Part shown: positions 7,566 to 16,601 of the stretch, piece after piece
Numbering within the stretch: the stretch's first letter is position 1
How the letters are laid out: every line of letters starts with the position of its first letter
Assembly: GCF_017052585.1 (NCBI RefSeq)
Contig: NZ_JAFFHZ010000001.1
Location: 5,208,001 to 5,272,000 of the forward strand
Direction of reading: 5' to 3'
From: Paenibacillus apiarius
GTDB lineage: Bacteria; Bacillota; Bacilli; Paenibacillales; Paenibacillaceae
DNA: 64,000 nt
Made by a program: the position numbers and the translations under genes
The notes under the pieces: model-generated
What the model saw: only the letters and a program-made list of their open reading frames with translations
Databases searched by the model: none
What the model was told of the DNA's origin: nothing

Positions 7566-10223
7566 ATGAAATGGATGGAGAGGAAACTGGAAGACATCTT
7601 TAAGACGCTTCAAACGAACAAAGAGAACGGCCTAAGCAGTAAGCAAGCATCGGAGATGCTTCAGAAAAATGGCTATAATAAGTTTGAAGAAGAGAAGAAA
7701 GAGAGCATATGGGCGAAGCTATTGCACCAGTTATCAGAGGTTACGACGTTAATCCTGATCGCAGCGGCCATCATTTCCACTTATCTTGCGGTGACGGCGG
7801 GTCATGACTATGCAGAGCCTATCGTTATCATCGCCATCGTTGTATTGAATGCGGTGCTTGGCATCCGTCAGGAGCTTAGCGCGGAAAAGGCTTTAGATGC
7901 TCTTAAAAATATGAATACTCCTGTGGCAAAGGTTGTGCGTGATGGAATATTGCAGCCAATCGATGCTAAAGAGCTCGTACCTGGCGATATTATCGTGGTC
8001 GAAGCTGGAGATATGGTTCCAGCGGATGCCCGTATTATAGAGAGTTCCAACTTGCTTGTTGAGGAATCTGCCTTAACGGGTGAGAGCGTTCCATCGGAGA
8101 AAAATGCAAATGCGGAGGTGAAAGACTCCGCACCTCTCGGAGACCGGGTGAATATGCTCTTCTCTGGCTGCTTGGCCACCAATGGACGCGGCAGAGCGGT
8201 TGTCGTAGCAACCGGGATGGAGACAGAGATGGGGAAGATCGCTTCCCTTCTGAACAATACGAAGAAGAGCAAGACTCCACTTCAGAATCGTCTCATGGAG
8301 CTCGGGAAGAAGCTAAGCGTCGTTGCTGTTGTATCCGGTGTGATTGTCTTCGCGATTGGTCTCATGCATGGCGAGACGATGATGGAAATGTTGATGACGG
8401 CTGTATCCTTGGCGGTAGCTGCCGTACCGGAGACGTTGCCTGTTATCGTAACGATCACCCTTGCTTTTGGCATTCAGAATATGGTGAAGAAAAATGCAAT
8501 CATTCGCCGCATTCCAGCAGTAGAGGCACTTGGGAGCGCGTCGGTTATCTGTTCAGATAAGACGGGAACATTGACCCAGAATCAGATGACGATTAAACAG
8601 ATCTGGGCCGTATCTCATGAGCCGAAGGAAGCTGCTTCCGTATTTAATGACACAGAGAACGAGCTTCTCACGTTATTCAGCCTTGCAAGCAATGCATCCA
8701 TTGAAGTAAAGGATGGCGAAGAAACGATTATCGGTGATCCAACCGAGTCCGCGCTTATTCGTTTGATGCAGAATAAAGGGATGACAAAGTCAGAGCTTGA
8801 AGCGAAGTATCCGCGTGTGCATGAGCTTCCATTTGATTCTTCACGGAAGCTGATGACGACGGTACACCGTACAGCAGATGGCTACATCTCCATCACCAAG
8901 GGGGCATTCGACCGTATTCCGTTGGATCCGAATGCAGCATGCACGAATCAGTATCAAGCACAGGCGAATCAAGTTCACGATCGATTCGCAGAGCAAGCCC
9001 TCCGCGTTCTTGCGCTGGGATACAAGCACTATGATGAGCTGCCTGTGAAGCTGGACGCAGAAGAATTGGAGCAGGGTCTTCGCTTTGCCGGTCTCGTGGG
9101 GATGATTGATCCGCCGCGTCCGGAGAGTAAAGCCGCGGTACAAGCCGCGAAGGATGCAGGAATTAAGACGGTCATGATAACTGGAGACCATATGGCAACG
9201 GCCTCGGCCATTGCCCGTGAGATTGGCATTCTGGAAGAGGGAGACCTCGCGATATCCGGCGCAGAGCTTGAGCGCATGTCGGATGAGGAGCTCACGCGCA
9301 AGGTTAAAGATATTGCCGTATACGGCCGTGTATCTCCAGAAGATAAGATTCGTATCGTAAAAGCTTGGCAGGCTAATGAAGCTGTAGTTGCGATGACAGG
9401 CGACGGGGTCAATGACGCTCCTGCCTTGAAGGCTGCAGATGTCGGGACGGCAATGGGAATCACCGGTACAGATGTGGCGAAGAGCGCCTCGGACATGATA
9501 TTGACCGATGATAACTTCGCAACGATTGTCGATGCCGTTGGTGAAGGAAGACGTGTTTACGAAAATATTCGCAAGACGATCTACTTTTTGCTAAGCTGTA
9601 ACTTCTCTGAGATCATGATCATGATAATTGCTATTATGCTAGGTTGGGGAGCACCGGTTATCGCGATTCAATTGCTCTTGATCAACGTCGTAGCCGATGG
9701 TATCCCAGGCTTCTGCTTGAGCCGCGAGAAGATGGAGCCTGATACAATGCGCCAGAAGCCGATAGCGAAGAATGCAGGCATATTCTCGAATGGTTTAGGC
9801 AAGAAGATTGCCCTTCAAGCAACGCTTTACACGGTCCTGACGTTAATTGGCTTCTATGTAGGGAACTTTGTGCAAATCTCTGATCAAGTTGGGCCGTCCT
9901 ACGAAGTAGGGCAGACGATGGCATTTGTCATCTTGGGCTGGTCCTCTGTCGTTCATATCTTCAATGTGCGAAGCAACACCTTGTCGATCTTCACGATCGG
10001 GTTCATGTCCAATCGTCCGTTGTTCTGGTGTGCGATGTTGTCACTGGCTATCGTATTTGGCGTGGCGGCTATCCCGGCGCTGATGGACATCTTCCAGCTC
10101 GTGCCGCTTAGCTTGGCGCACTGGGCATTGATTACGCTTCTGTCCATTGTCCCGCTTGTCGCTGTCGAGCTTATGAAGCTAAGAAAGCGTGCGCAGCTAA
10201 GAGCGCAATCACAACCAATCTAA
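7566..10223 (+). CDS. P-type Ca2+-transporting ATPase (SERCA/PMCA-like, P2)
   Basis: An 885-residue cation pump. It has an N-terminal cation-ATPase domain, helix pair M1-M2, an actuator loop with TGES (171-174), and M4 with PETLP (288-292, matching PEGLP of SERCA). The phosphorylation motif is DKTGTLT with D331, the hinge is TGDGVNDAP (611-619), and six C-terminal helices follow. Ca2+ ligands are recognisable: Glu in PETLP, Asn and Glu in CNFSE (M5), and Asn and Asp in INVVADGIP (M6). The M6 Thr of site I is Ala here, so a one-ion stoichiometry is possible. ATG 7566 sits 9 bases from AGAGAGG; the GTG at 7557 touches it. It likely exports Ca2+ and is controlled by the TetR gene before it. Confidence 0.85.
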   Translation: MKWMERKLEDIFKTLQTNKENGLSSKQASEMLQKNGYNKFEEEKKESIWAKLLHQLSEVTTLILIAAAIISTYLAVTAGHDYAEPIVIIAIVVLNAVLGIRQELSAEKALDALKNMNTPVAKVVRDGILQPIDAKELVPGDIIVVEAGDMVPADARIIESSNLLVEESALTGESVPSEKNANAEVKDSAPLGDRVNMLFSGCLATNGRGRAVVVATGMETEMGKIASLLNNTKKSKTPLQNRLMELGKKLSVVAVVSGVIVFAIGLMHGETMMEMLMTAVSLAVAAVPETLPVIVTITLAFGIQNMVKKNAIIRRIPAVEALGSASVICSDKTGTLTQNQMTIKQIWAVSHEPKEAASVFNDTENELLTLFSLASNASIEVKDGEETIIGDPTESALIRLMQNKGMTKSELEAKYPRVHELPFDSSRKLMTTVHRTADGYISITKGAFDRIPLDPNAACTNQYQAQANQVHDRFAEQALRVLALGYKHYDELPVKLDAEELEQGLRFAGLVGMIDPPRPESKAAVQAAKDAGIKTVMITGDHMATASAIAREIGILEEGDLAISGAELERMSDEELTRKVKDIAVYGRVSPEDKIRIVKAWQANEAVVAMTGDGVNDAPALKAADVGTAMGITGTDVAKSASDMILTDDNFATIVDAVGEGRRVYENIRKTIYFLLSCNFSEIMIMIIAIMLGWGAPVIAIQLLLINVVADGIPGFCLSREKMEPDTMRQKPIAKNAGIFSNGLGKKIALQATLYTVLTLIGFYVGNFVQISDQVGPSYEVGQTMAFVILGWSSVVHIFNVRSNTLSIFTIGFMSNRPLFWCAMLSLAIVFGVAAIPALMDIFQLVPLSLAHWALITLLSIVPLVAVELMKLRKRAQLRAQSQPI

Positions 10224-10317
10224 CTCGTTTCAACCGTAAAACCATCGGATGGGCACAGTTGTTGTGATCATAATCTCAGTTATTTCATGTGAATAATCAT
10301 ATTAATCATCTTAGCAG

Positions 10318-10353
10318 CCGTCTCTTGAATCCAACATTCGGGAGACGGTTTTG
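10318..10353 (+). terminator. Terminator after the P-type ATPase
   Basis: A 13-bp stem with two G-U pairs (10318-10330 with 10336-10348) and a 5-base loop is followed by a T-rich tail. It ends the tetR-ATPase transcript before the convergent chitinase gene. Confidence 0.8.
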
Positions 10354-10373
10354 TTGTGTGCTTTTTTAAGGGG

Positions 10374-10401
10374 CAAAAAGGACTGACCCATGCTGGGTCA
10401 G
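10374..10401 (-). terminator. Terminator of the chitinase gene (minus strand)
   Basis: CTGACCC (10383-10389) pairs with GGGTCAG (10395-10401) around ATGCT. On the minus strand the stem is followed by a T tract (complement of 10375-10380). It lies just beyond the chitinase stop. Confidence 0.7.
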
Positions 10402-10429
10402 CCCCGGTAGATACAGCTTCGCCTTGCTA

Positions 10430-13400
10430 TTATTCTGCAAGCTTCCAGGAGTCGTCGCTTCCCGGAATGCTCTGCGTCCACCACTTGGCTTGATAGAGCT
10501 TGCCTTCATAGCGGACCAAGTCGCCTTCTACATATACATTGCCCGGCACGTAATCCACACTGCCGTCTGCATTTGGAATCACTTCTTTTTGCCATGCTTG
10601 CGAGGTATCTGGCGCTTGGCCTTGTACCCACCATTTCGCCGTGTATTTCTCTCCTTTGTAGATGACAGAATCACCTTCGTAGTAGATCTTCTTCGGATCA
10701 TACGTATCCGCAAGTCCATCGATAACGGTAATCTGGCGCTCCGCAGAGGCTTGCAGGCCTTGGCTGTCTTCTACGGTGTATACCAACTCATATGTTCCTG
10801 GAGCAGAATCAACCGTTCCTTCGATCACGATGCGATCGGTCAGGTCGCCATCCTCTTCATCCGTAGCGGTAACCCCTTCTCTCGGATCGAATTGCTCGCC
10901 AACGAGAATCGTTTTATCCGTTGCGCCATGGATCACAGGCTTGTGATTCATCTTTTCTGCAACGGTGATAGTACGTTCAGCAACCGCTTGCTGCCCTTGG
11001 CTGTTTTCTACGGTGTACACCAGCTTATATGCTCCTGGAGCAGAGGAATCAACCGTTCCTTCGATCACGATGCGTTCGGTCAGGTCGCCGTCCGTTTTGT
11101 CCGTAGCGGTAACTCCTTCACTCGGATCGAATTGCTCGCCAACGAAAATCGTTTTATCCGTTGCGCCATGAATCACGGGTTTTGAAGCTACCGGCGGGGT
11201 GCTTCCATTTCCGAATGTTTTGAAAATATCGGTAAATTGATATTGCGCCGTTACGCCAATATTATTTTCCAGCATCGCATCCCGGTTCATGGACCAGAAG
11301 GAGGTCATGGCCAACCCTTTGTCGATCGCATGATCCACAACCCATTGCGACCACTCTGTCGTAAAGATCGGATGAGCCTCGCCCTCAAAGCCAATAGATG
11401 GCGTTGTTCCGATGATTCCATAAGCCTCTTGCTCGGTTAGATCCATGTTTGCAAATTGCTTGAAGTATTGCTTCACTTGATTCTTCGTCGAATCGACGGC
11501 TCTCACAGAAGCGGATCCATAGTTTTCACCAGGCAGGAGTGTTCCGTTTCCATAACACATCGTCATGATGTTCACGACTTTGACATCCACGCCGGCAGAC
11601 AAGTAAGCTTCCAACACATCCAATTGAACAGAAGTCAGACCGCTTGGCAGTACAGGGAGGGTTAATACGATATCGACTCCCGTTGCATCTTGCAGCTTCT
11701 TAATCGCCTTCGCATTGGCGATATTCAGGGCTTTGTTCTGAGCGCCGCCCTCAATATCTAGGTCTAATCTGGTCAGTCCATAGCCTTGAACAAGCTCCAT
11801 ATACGTATTGAAGAGCGTATCTGTGTCTTGAGTCACTTCCCAGAACGTAACGCCGTTCAAGCCGCCTAGCGAGATCGTGACATCGCCGCCCATCTCGCGC
11901 AGTTCCCGGATAGACTGCTTAATTCCTTGATATTGGGCGTTGTCTGCATTCTTTTCATTCAGGACAGAATATCCTCCCCAGCCCCATTGCACTTTACCGT
12001 CAACGATTTGCTTCGAGATGGATTGAATAAAGCCGAGATTGAAGAATTTCACGCCTGTATCCTCTGAAATTCTGACGAGGTTAGGCGCACCGTTGTTGGA
12101 ATAGCCTGGCTTAGTAACCCATGCAACCATATCCATGAACGGAGAATTGACTTGCTTCGGCCACTCGATTCCTTCACCCACGCCAAAGTTATACGCTGGA
12201 GATACCGCCGCTTCGACAACCGTAATCGTGCGTGCTTTTTCTGCCGTTAATCCTTGTGAATCCGTTACGGAATACGTCAGCTGATACTTGTCAGCCAGAT
12301 TGGTGTTTACTTCTCCCGTCACTGCAATGCGCGACGTTAGATCTCCGTCTTCTGCGTCCGTAGCGGTTACGCCGGCCAGCTTATCGAAGACATCGCCGAC
12401 TTGAATCGTCAGGTCTGCTACGCCATGCAATACAGGCGGTTGATTCTTGCTTGGAGCTTCATCACCCAGAATGAGTTGTCTGTTCATTTCCGGGCTGTTA
12501 TTCGACACTCGCTGAACAAGCTCCATGCTTGCAATCTCGGCATCTCCCTTAAGTTTGAACGTGTAGGAAGCGCCAGGTTCAATCGTTTTTGCGTCATAGA
12601 CCGATTTCAAATCGACGACTGTATAACCATTCTCATTGGTTACGGTTCCAGCCAAATAATCGCCGGAAGCCAACGGTCCATCGGCTTGGATGTAAAGCTT
12701 CGGCAGCTTAACCGTTTTTGCGCCTCTTTCCACGGCTCTCAATACTTGATTCGATTCGGTCAAAGACTCGTTATTGACGAGGGTAATTTCATACCCTTTA
12801 TTGTTGCCCCAAGGCTCTGTATACGGTTTCATAGCAGCCGTCACGTCCAGCTTGGCATATTGGATCTCATGTGTTTTCAACGGCTGGCTTCCAAAGAGGC
12901 CTTCTTTCGTCGCCTTTGTTAATTTGTCACGCTTGGCAGGGTCCGTAGTAGGGGCATCATTGGAAGCCATCCAAGCAATGACGCCGCCTAGGCCGCGCTC
13001 AAGCACATATTTCGTTTTCTCTTGAATCGATTTTTCATTGTCATACGTGTAGAATACGCCAGTTGTGTCATCATACAGATAGGGAGCTTTTGCAAAATCA
13101 TCCCAGTATTCTTTGAGATTCGGGTATGTGGCCTTCAACTTGTCGAGATTGCGATAAGACCAAGTCCCTGTTCGGCGGCCGCCGTCCCCAAGGACGAGAG
13201 GGGATTCGCCAACCGCGCCGCGGGATGGAGTGTAATCCGCATCCTTGGCAGATAGTGCGGCTTCACCGAATAGTCCCGGATAATTCGGATCGGATCCTTG
13301 CGACACTTTATCCCAGCCGCGAGTATAGTAAGCCGCTCCGATGACAATCTTGCTCGGCTCGGCACCTTGCTGAATCAAATAGTTCACGCTCTCGTCAATG

Positions 13401-14302
13401 GATAGATTGTTGCCGGTGAGCGGGTCATTTGGATTCGGATACAAGCCGGTGTGATGGCCGCTTACCTCATCCCATGCGCCGCGCATGTCATAAGTCATGA
13501 TATTGGCAAAATCTACTATGTTAAATAACTTAGGCACATCAATGCCGATATCAATCTTCTTTTTGGGAGCGGGCAGGGCAACAGACAGTTCATACGCTTT
13601 ACCAAGCTCGGCTCCTTGTTTATTCAATGCGTTTTTCAAGTCTTGCAGGAGCAAAATATAATTATTTTTATCCTCCGGCGTGGCGTATTTCGTGCCTTCA
13701 TCGTTTTTATTATCCACCAGATCTGGCTGGCGAACTTCAGCCGGGAACTCCCAGTCCACATCAACGAAGTCCATGTTCGTGTATTTGATGAACTTCATGA
13801 CATTCTGAACCAGATTCGCCCGCTTCGAAGCATCTGCCGTTACAACGGAGAAGTCACCTGATTTGGACCATCCGCCAAGAGAGATGCCGATTTTCAGATT
13901 CGGATTGTCTGCGCGCAATTGCTGCAGGGCGATAAGTGCGCCGGCATTGGCTGCATCCCATTGTACGCCATCCTGGCCGACAGGCGCGCCTACAGCCGCA
14001 TCCTTGTCCGTAAAGACGAGGTTGCCTTGGGCATCAAAATCGAGGAACGCATAGTTCAAGTGGGTTAATTGATCCGCGGGAATATCCTTGGGATAAAAGT
14101 TCCCTTGTCCTCCCCAAATCGACCAATCGCCATAGTACATGACATTCCGGATTTCCTGTGTCGAGTTCTTAACCACAGGTTCCTTTGCTGCGGGAACAGC
14201 CGTTCCTGCATAGGCCGGCGCCAATGAAGATACGAACATCATGATGGTCATCACCGTCATTGCGAATAACCTTCGGCCACTCTGCTTTCTCCTTGTCTTC
14301 AT
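10430..14302 (-). CDS. Secreted chitinase with two GH18 catalytic domains, Ig-like and chitin-binding domains
   Basis: A 1290-residue exoenzyme. Order: signal peptide (1-32, cut after PAYA); GH18 domain one (about 48-470) with SLGGW (141-145) and the catalytic DFVDVDWE (E185 acid); a linker domain (475-610); a DUF5011-type Ig-like domain (625-697); GH18 domain two (about 703-1030) with SLGG (811-814) and DLDIE (E851 acid); two more near-identical DUF5011 domains (1040-1115 and 1120-1193); and two CBM5/12 chitin-binding modules (1199-1241 and 1249-1290) with paired tryptophans (AKWW). Two different GH18 domains suggest complementary exo/endo cutting of chitin. AGGAAG precedes ATG 14302, and a TATAAT lies at 14326-14331 on this strand. 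The gene stands alone with its own terminator. Confidence 0.92.
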   Translation of the reverse strand: MKTRRKQSGRRLFAMTVMTIMMFVSSLAPAYAGTAVPAAKEPVVKNSTQEIRNVMYYGDWSIWGGQGNFYPKDIPADQLTHLNYAFLDFDAQGNLVFTDKDAAVGAPVGQDGVQWDAANAGALIALQQLRADNPNLKIGISLGGWSKSGDFSVVTADASKRANLVQNVMKFIKYTNMDFVDVDWEFPAEVRQPDLVDNKNDEGTKYATPEDKNNYILLLQDLKNALNKQGAELGKAYELSVALPAPKKKIDIGIDVPKLFNIVDFANIMTYDMRGAWDEVSGHHTGLYPNPNDPLTGNNLSIDESVNYLIQQGAEPSKIVIGAAYYTRGWDKVSQGSDPNYPGLFGEAALSAKDADYTPSRGAVGESPLVLGDGGRRTGTWSYRNLDKLKATYPNLKEYWDDFAKAPYLYDDTTGVFYTYDNEKSIQEKTKYVLERGLGGVIAWMASNDAPTTDPAKRDKLTKATKEGLFGSQPLKTHEIQYAKLDVTAAMKPYTEPWGNNKGYEITLVNNESLTESNQVLRAVERGAKTVKLPKLYIQADGPLASGDYLAGTVTNENGYTVVDLKSVYDAKTIEPGASYTFKLKGDAEIASMELVQRVSNNSPEMNRQLILGDEAPSKNQPPVLHGVADLTIQVGDVFDKLAGVTATDAEDGDLTSRIAVTGEVNTNLADKYQLTYSVTDSQGLTAEKARTITVVEAAVSPAYNFGVGEGIEWPKQVNSPFMDMVAWVTKPGYSNNGAPNLVRISEDTGVKFFNLGFIQSISKQIVDGKVQWGWGGYSVLNEKNADNAQYQGIKQSIRELREMGGDVTISLGGLNGVTFWEVTQDTDTLFNTYMELVQGYGLTRLDLDIEGGAQNKALNIANAKAIKKLQDATGVDIVLTLPVLPSGLTSVQLDVLEAYLSAGVDVKVVNIMTMCYGNGTLLPGENYGSASVRAVDSTKNQVKQYFKQFANMDLTEQEAYGIIGTTPSIGFEGEAHPIFTTEWSQWVVDHAIDKGLAMTSFWSMNRDAMLENNIGVTAQYQFTDIFKTFGNGSTPPVASKPVIHGATDKTIFVGEQFDPSEGVTATDKTDGDLTERIVIEGTVDSSAPGAYKLVYTVENSQGQQAVAERTITVAEKMNHKPVIHGATDKTILVGEQFDPREGVTATDEEDGDLTDRIVIEGTVDSAPGTYELVYTVEDSQGLQASAERQITVIDGLADTYDPKKIYYEGDSVIYKGEKYTAKWWVQGQAPDTSQAWQKEVIPNADGSVDYVPGNVYVEGDLVRYEGKLYQAKWWTQSIPGSDDSWKLAE

Positions 14303-14907
14303 CCGTGTTCACTTCCTATCAATGTATTATATTAATAGGCAGCTAGGGTGTTTTTTACCATGAGCAATTCATAAATAACGCATACGACTAATAGGGATTG
14401 GATTCTATTAATCGGCAACTGGCTGGCATAGAATTTCTTCTTTAGCCCCTTTAGCTTTGCGTCACTAGATTCCCTAGCTTTGCCTAGTAATACCTGTGTA
14501 AAAATGCATGCGCTTTCACTTTTGCTCCGCACAGGTGAACACAATGTTTTGACTATTCACTTTGTATGCAGAACGATGCCTGTTTGTATCGTTTAATATA
14601 CAGTAAATTTTCGCTTATTTAATGGGACTTAAGACTTAATTGTGAACATATGTACATAGTTCGATTTTATTATTCATTTGAAATGCCAGACATGATAAAA
14701 CGGCTGTGATAGAGGAGTTCATTTTTAGACCAACTTGTTTGATAATAGGCCTCAGCCCAGTAACCGTGCCATTCTCCTTGCATTCCTTGTTATGCATTTT
14801 TACATATTTCAGGTATGCAGAAATGTTTGGGCAATAGGTCATAGGAAGGGGATGGAATTACAATATAAACCATAAAATGGTGTGAATTAACTGGTGCTTT
14901 TTCGTTG
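14303..14907. other. Gene-free stretch upstream of the chitinase gene
   Basis: About 600 bp of AT-rich sequence. Apart from the chitinase promoter region (TATAAT on the minus strand, 14326-14331) I see no gene with a ribosome binding site. Short open frames on the minus strand (14332-14544, 14636-14842) lack start signals and recognisable content. Confidence 0.4.
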
Positions 14908-15090
14908 TATGCAAAGTGCATGCTTTCGAAGCGGGCTTTGCTTCGCTAATCATTCAGGAAGAACACCATGATGAACAAAACCATTTTAAGACAGGAGAGA
15001 CGGGTTCTTGGGGAGGGGAGTTGATCAGGCAATTGATGGCTTATCATCAGCCCTGAGAATTTCGCATCTTTCGCGCAATGAAGCAGCAGA
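14908..15090 (+). pseudogene. Fragment of a capD-like epimerase gene, duplicate of the copy at 31.9 kb
   Basis: This stretch aligns with 31853-32056, including about 55 bp before the start (GCATGCTTTCG block), the start (ATGATGAACAAAACC at 14968) and the first codons of a nucleotide-sugar epimerase/dehydratase (TGSWGGELI). It differs by substitutions, an early stop and a 20-bp deletion between two AATGAAG repeats. The fragment ends after about 40 codons, so it cannot encode an enzyme. It shows that an ancestral capD-like gene was once duplicated, or that the accessory island moved. Confidence 0.7.
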
Positions 15091-15269
15091 ATTTATCAAC
15101 CTTGAGACTGAATGATGATAGAGCCAATGCGATGGGTTTAATAGAGATGTTGAAAATGATAGAGAAGGAGTTGGCAACAATGGAAAAACCGAAGCAGCCG
15201 GATTACGTAGGTCATTGAGCAGAGGTGGCGGTTATTCTGGATCGTCTGCTGAAAAAGCTGGGGAAATAA
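15078..15269 (+). pseudogene. Small gene remnant with an internal stop, unknown family
   Basis: From ATG 15078 an open frame gives 46 residues (including MGLIEMLKMIEKELATME, helix-like and charged) to a TGA at 15216-15218. The same frame then continues with another 16 plausible residues (VILDRLLKKLGK) to TAA 15267-15269. A hairpin follows at 15304. The composition looks coding. The TGA suggests a broken short helical protein. The front was created by the deletion joining it to the capD fragment, so the original start is lost. Confidence 0.4.
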
Positions 15270-15303
15270 GGGCTTGGGCTGAGTCTGCTTCCTGTTGAAC
15301 GAT

Positions 15304-15333
15304 AAGAGCCGTGGGATTATTCCCGCGGCTCTT
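15304..15333. terminator. Strong hairpin without a T tract
   Basis: A 13-bp stem (15304-15316 with 15321-15333, one G-U) around TTAT. Neither side has a clear T run, so it may be an intrinsic terminator relic or an RNA-stability element at the end of the broken gene before it. Confidence 0.5.
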
Positions 15334-15490
15334 ACCTTGAAAAGGAGGAATTATTGGCATCAAATGAGTGCGTGTATGAATATCACCTTTATAGAAAGAA
15401 ACCTTGAGAGGCTTGAGGCCAATCAAGGTTTAATCCCTATTATTTTACAGATAAGATTTCAATCGATTCAAAGTTGAACTTTAGAGTTGA

Positions 15491-15877
15491 TTACAACTGA
15501 AGAGATATACTCTCACCTCCATTCACTCTTTTAATTGTTTCTTTTTGTTTTATCAATACACCATCATTATTAAATGCACCAACCCAAAATCTGAAATCAT
15601 TACCACTTGTCAGGCCACTTGCTGAATAATTAGTATCATAAAGGTGCGTGACATCAATTCGTTCGTTGGAATTTAAATCTCTGATGGCAACCCGATAATA
15701 AGCAGCACCGGTTACTCTGTTCCACTTAACATGGGCGGTTACAGTGCTTACTGCGGCTTGACTCACTGCTTTTGCCTCAACAGCAGAGGCTTGAAGCGGC
15801 TCCGCAAGAACTGCACCAGAACTAGCAGAGAACAACGTAGTTGCTGCAAGGATTGAGATAGAAAGCTCTTTTAACAT
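15491..15877 (-). CDS. Small secreted protein with a fibronectin-III-like domain
   Basis: 128 residues. A signal peptide (about 1-25, hydrophobic LSISILAATTLFSASSGAVL, cut near VLAEP) is followed by one beta-sandwich domain with FN3-like features: VKWNRVTGAAYYRVAI, then SGLTSGNDFRFWVGAFN. GGGAGG at 6-7 bases before ATG 15877 fixes the start; a longer reading from 15892 would place the ribosome site inside the gene. No enzyme motif is seen, so a surface-associated binding role is a guess. It is a single gene with AT-rich flanks, unlike the GC-richer chitinase gene nearby. Confidence 0.7.
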   Translation of the reverse strand: MLKELSISILAATTLFSASSGAVLAEPLQASAVEAKAVSQAAVSTVTAHVKWNRVTGAAYYRVAIRDLNSNERIDVTHLYDTNYSASGLTSGNDFRFWVGAFNNDGVLIKQKETIKRVNGGESISLQL

Positions 15878-16075
15878 AGTATTACCTCCCAAAAAATGAT
15901 AAGTTTAATTCACCATTTTTTAGTTAGATTGCTATGTGTCTGTATGATGAATTACCCTAATATTACCTATAATATTATATTATGTCAATGCATTTTGGAT
16001 ATTATTATATATATAACTATTTATATCCCATAATTGTAAAACAAAATTAGAAAAAAATATCAAGAAAGGTGCTGT

Positions 16076-16296
16076 TTATACTTTAATCCGGCGTTGCCGA
16101 AACTCCCGTCGAACCTCAGAGAGCACCTTTGTCGCACAGTCCATTGCACGTGTAATCATATCTGTATACGGCCCCGGAGTCTTCAGGAGTCCATTATTAT
16201 TTTTGAATCCCTTTCAAACACCGTGAGTATCATCGGGAGGAGCAGGTAAGACTTTATTAGCTCGAGCTCCTCTACAGTCGCACCTACAGGGGACAT
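16076..16296 (-). pseudogene. Small SOS-controlled gene with a frameshift
   Basis: ATG 16296 follows GAGGTGG at normal spacing and opens a frame (VEELELIKSYLLLPMILTVF) that stops after 37 codons. The second half (YTDMITRAMDCATKVLSEV then FRQRRIKV) continues in another frame to a stop at 16076-16078. Joined, they give one helical protein of about 72 residues. The distance from start to stop (221 bp) is not a multiple of three, which confirms an indel near 16190. The promoter carries a LexA box, so it was a damage-inducible gene. The family name is not known to me. The frameshift may be a real mutation or a sequence error. Confidence 0.6.
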
Positions 16297-16314
16297 GTTA
16301 ACCACCTCGTAAAT

Positions 16315-16359
16315 AAGAACATTTGTTCTTGTTATATTCACGTTGTTGGAATTTATCAA
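16315..16359 (-). promoter_or_regulatory. Promoter with LexA/DinR (SOS) box on the minus strand
   Basis: Minus-strand -35 TTGATA (16354-16359) and -10 TATAAC (16331-16336) are separated by exactly 17 bp. Directly after the -10 lies the palindrome AAGAACAAATGTTCTT (16315-16330), which contains GAAC-N4-GTTC, the Firmicute SOS box. LexA bound here would cover the start of transcription. The controlled gene is the frameshifted small gene at 16076-16296. Confidence 0.75.
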
Positions 16360-16411
16360 TATTGTGCTTCATGCCATAAATACTTAATCTCAGGCAACCT
16401 GGTCCCCAGTT

Positions 16412-16468
16412 CGGTCCCCCATTTAAGAGTAAATTCACTGTGAAATGGGGAAAAGTGAATGGGGACCG
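16412..16468. repeat. Nested inverted repeats
   Basis: CGGTCCCC (16412-16419) pairs with GGGGACCG (16461-16468), and ATTCACT (16433-16439) pairs with AGTGAAT (16454-16460). The arms can form one bulged hairpin. Its function is unknown; it lies between the divergent SOS gene and the XRE-TPR regulator. Confidence 0.5.
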
Positions 16469-16601
16469 ACTCTAAGTCATGGTATAGAAAATAGGGAATC
16501 AAAAGGCAAGACAAAAATAAAAAGCCCTTGATATACAAGGACTTTGAGAATATAGGGGATAGAAGTGATAGAAGGGAAAGCATGTTATAATTTGAGATGT
16601 A

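Noticed and set aside
14636-14842. 68-codon minus-strand frame upstream of the chitinase gene
   Set aside because: It reads like a peptide, but has no ribosome binding site or family features.
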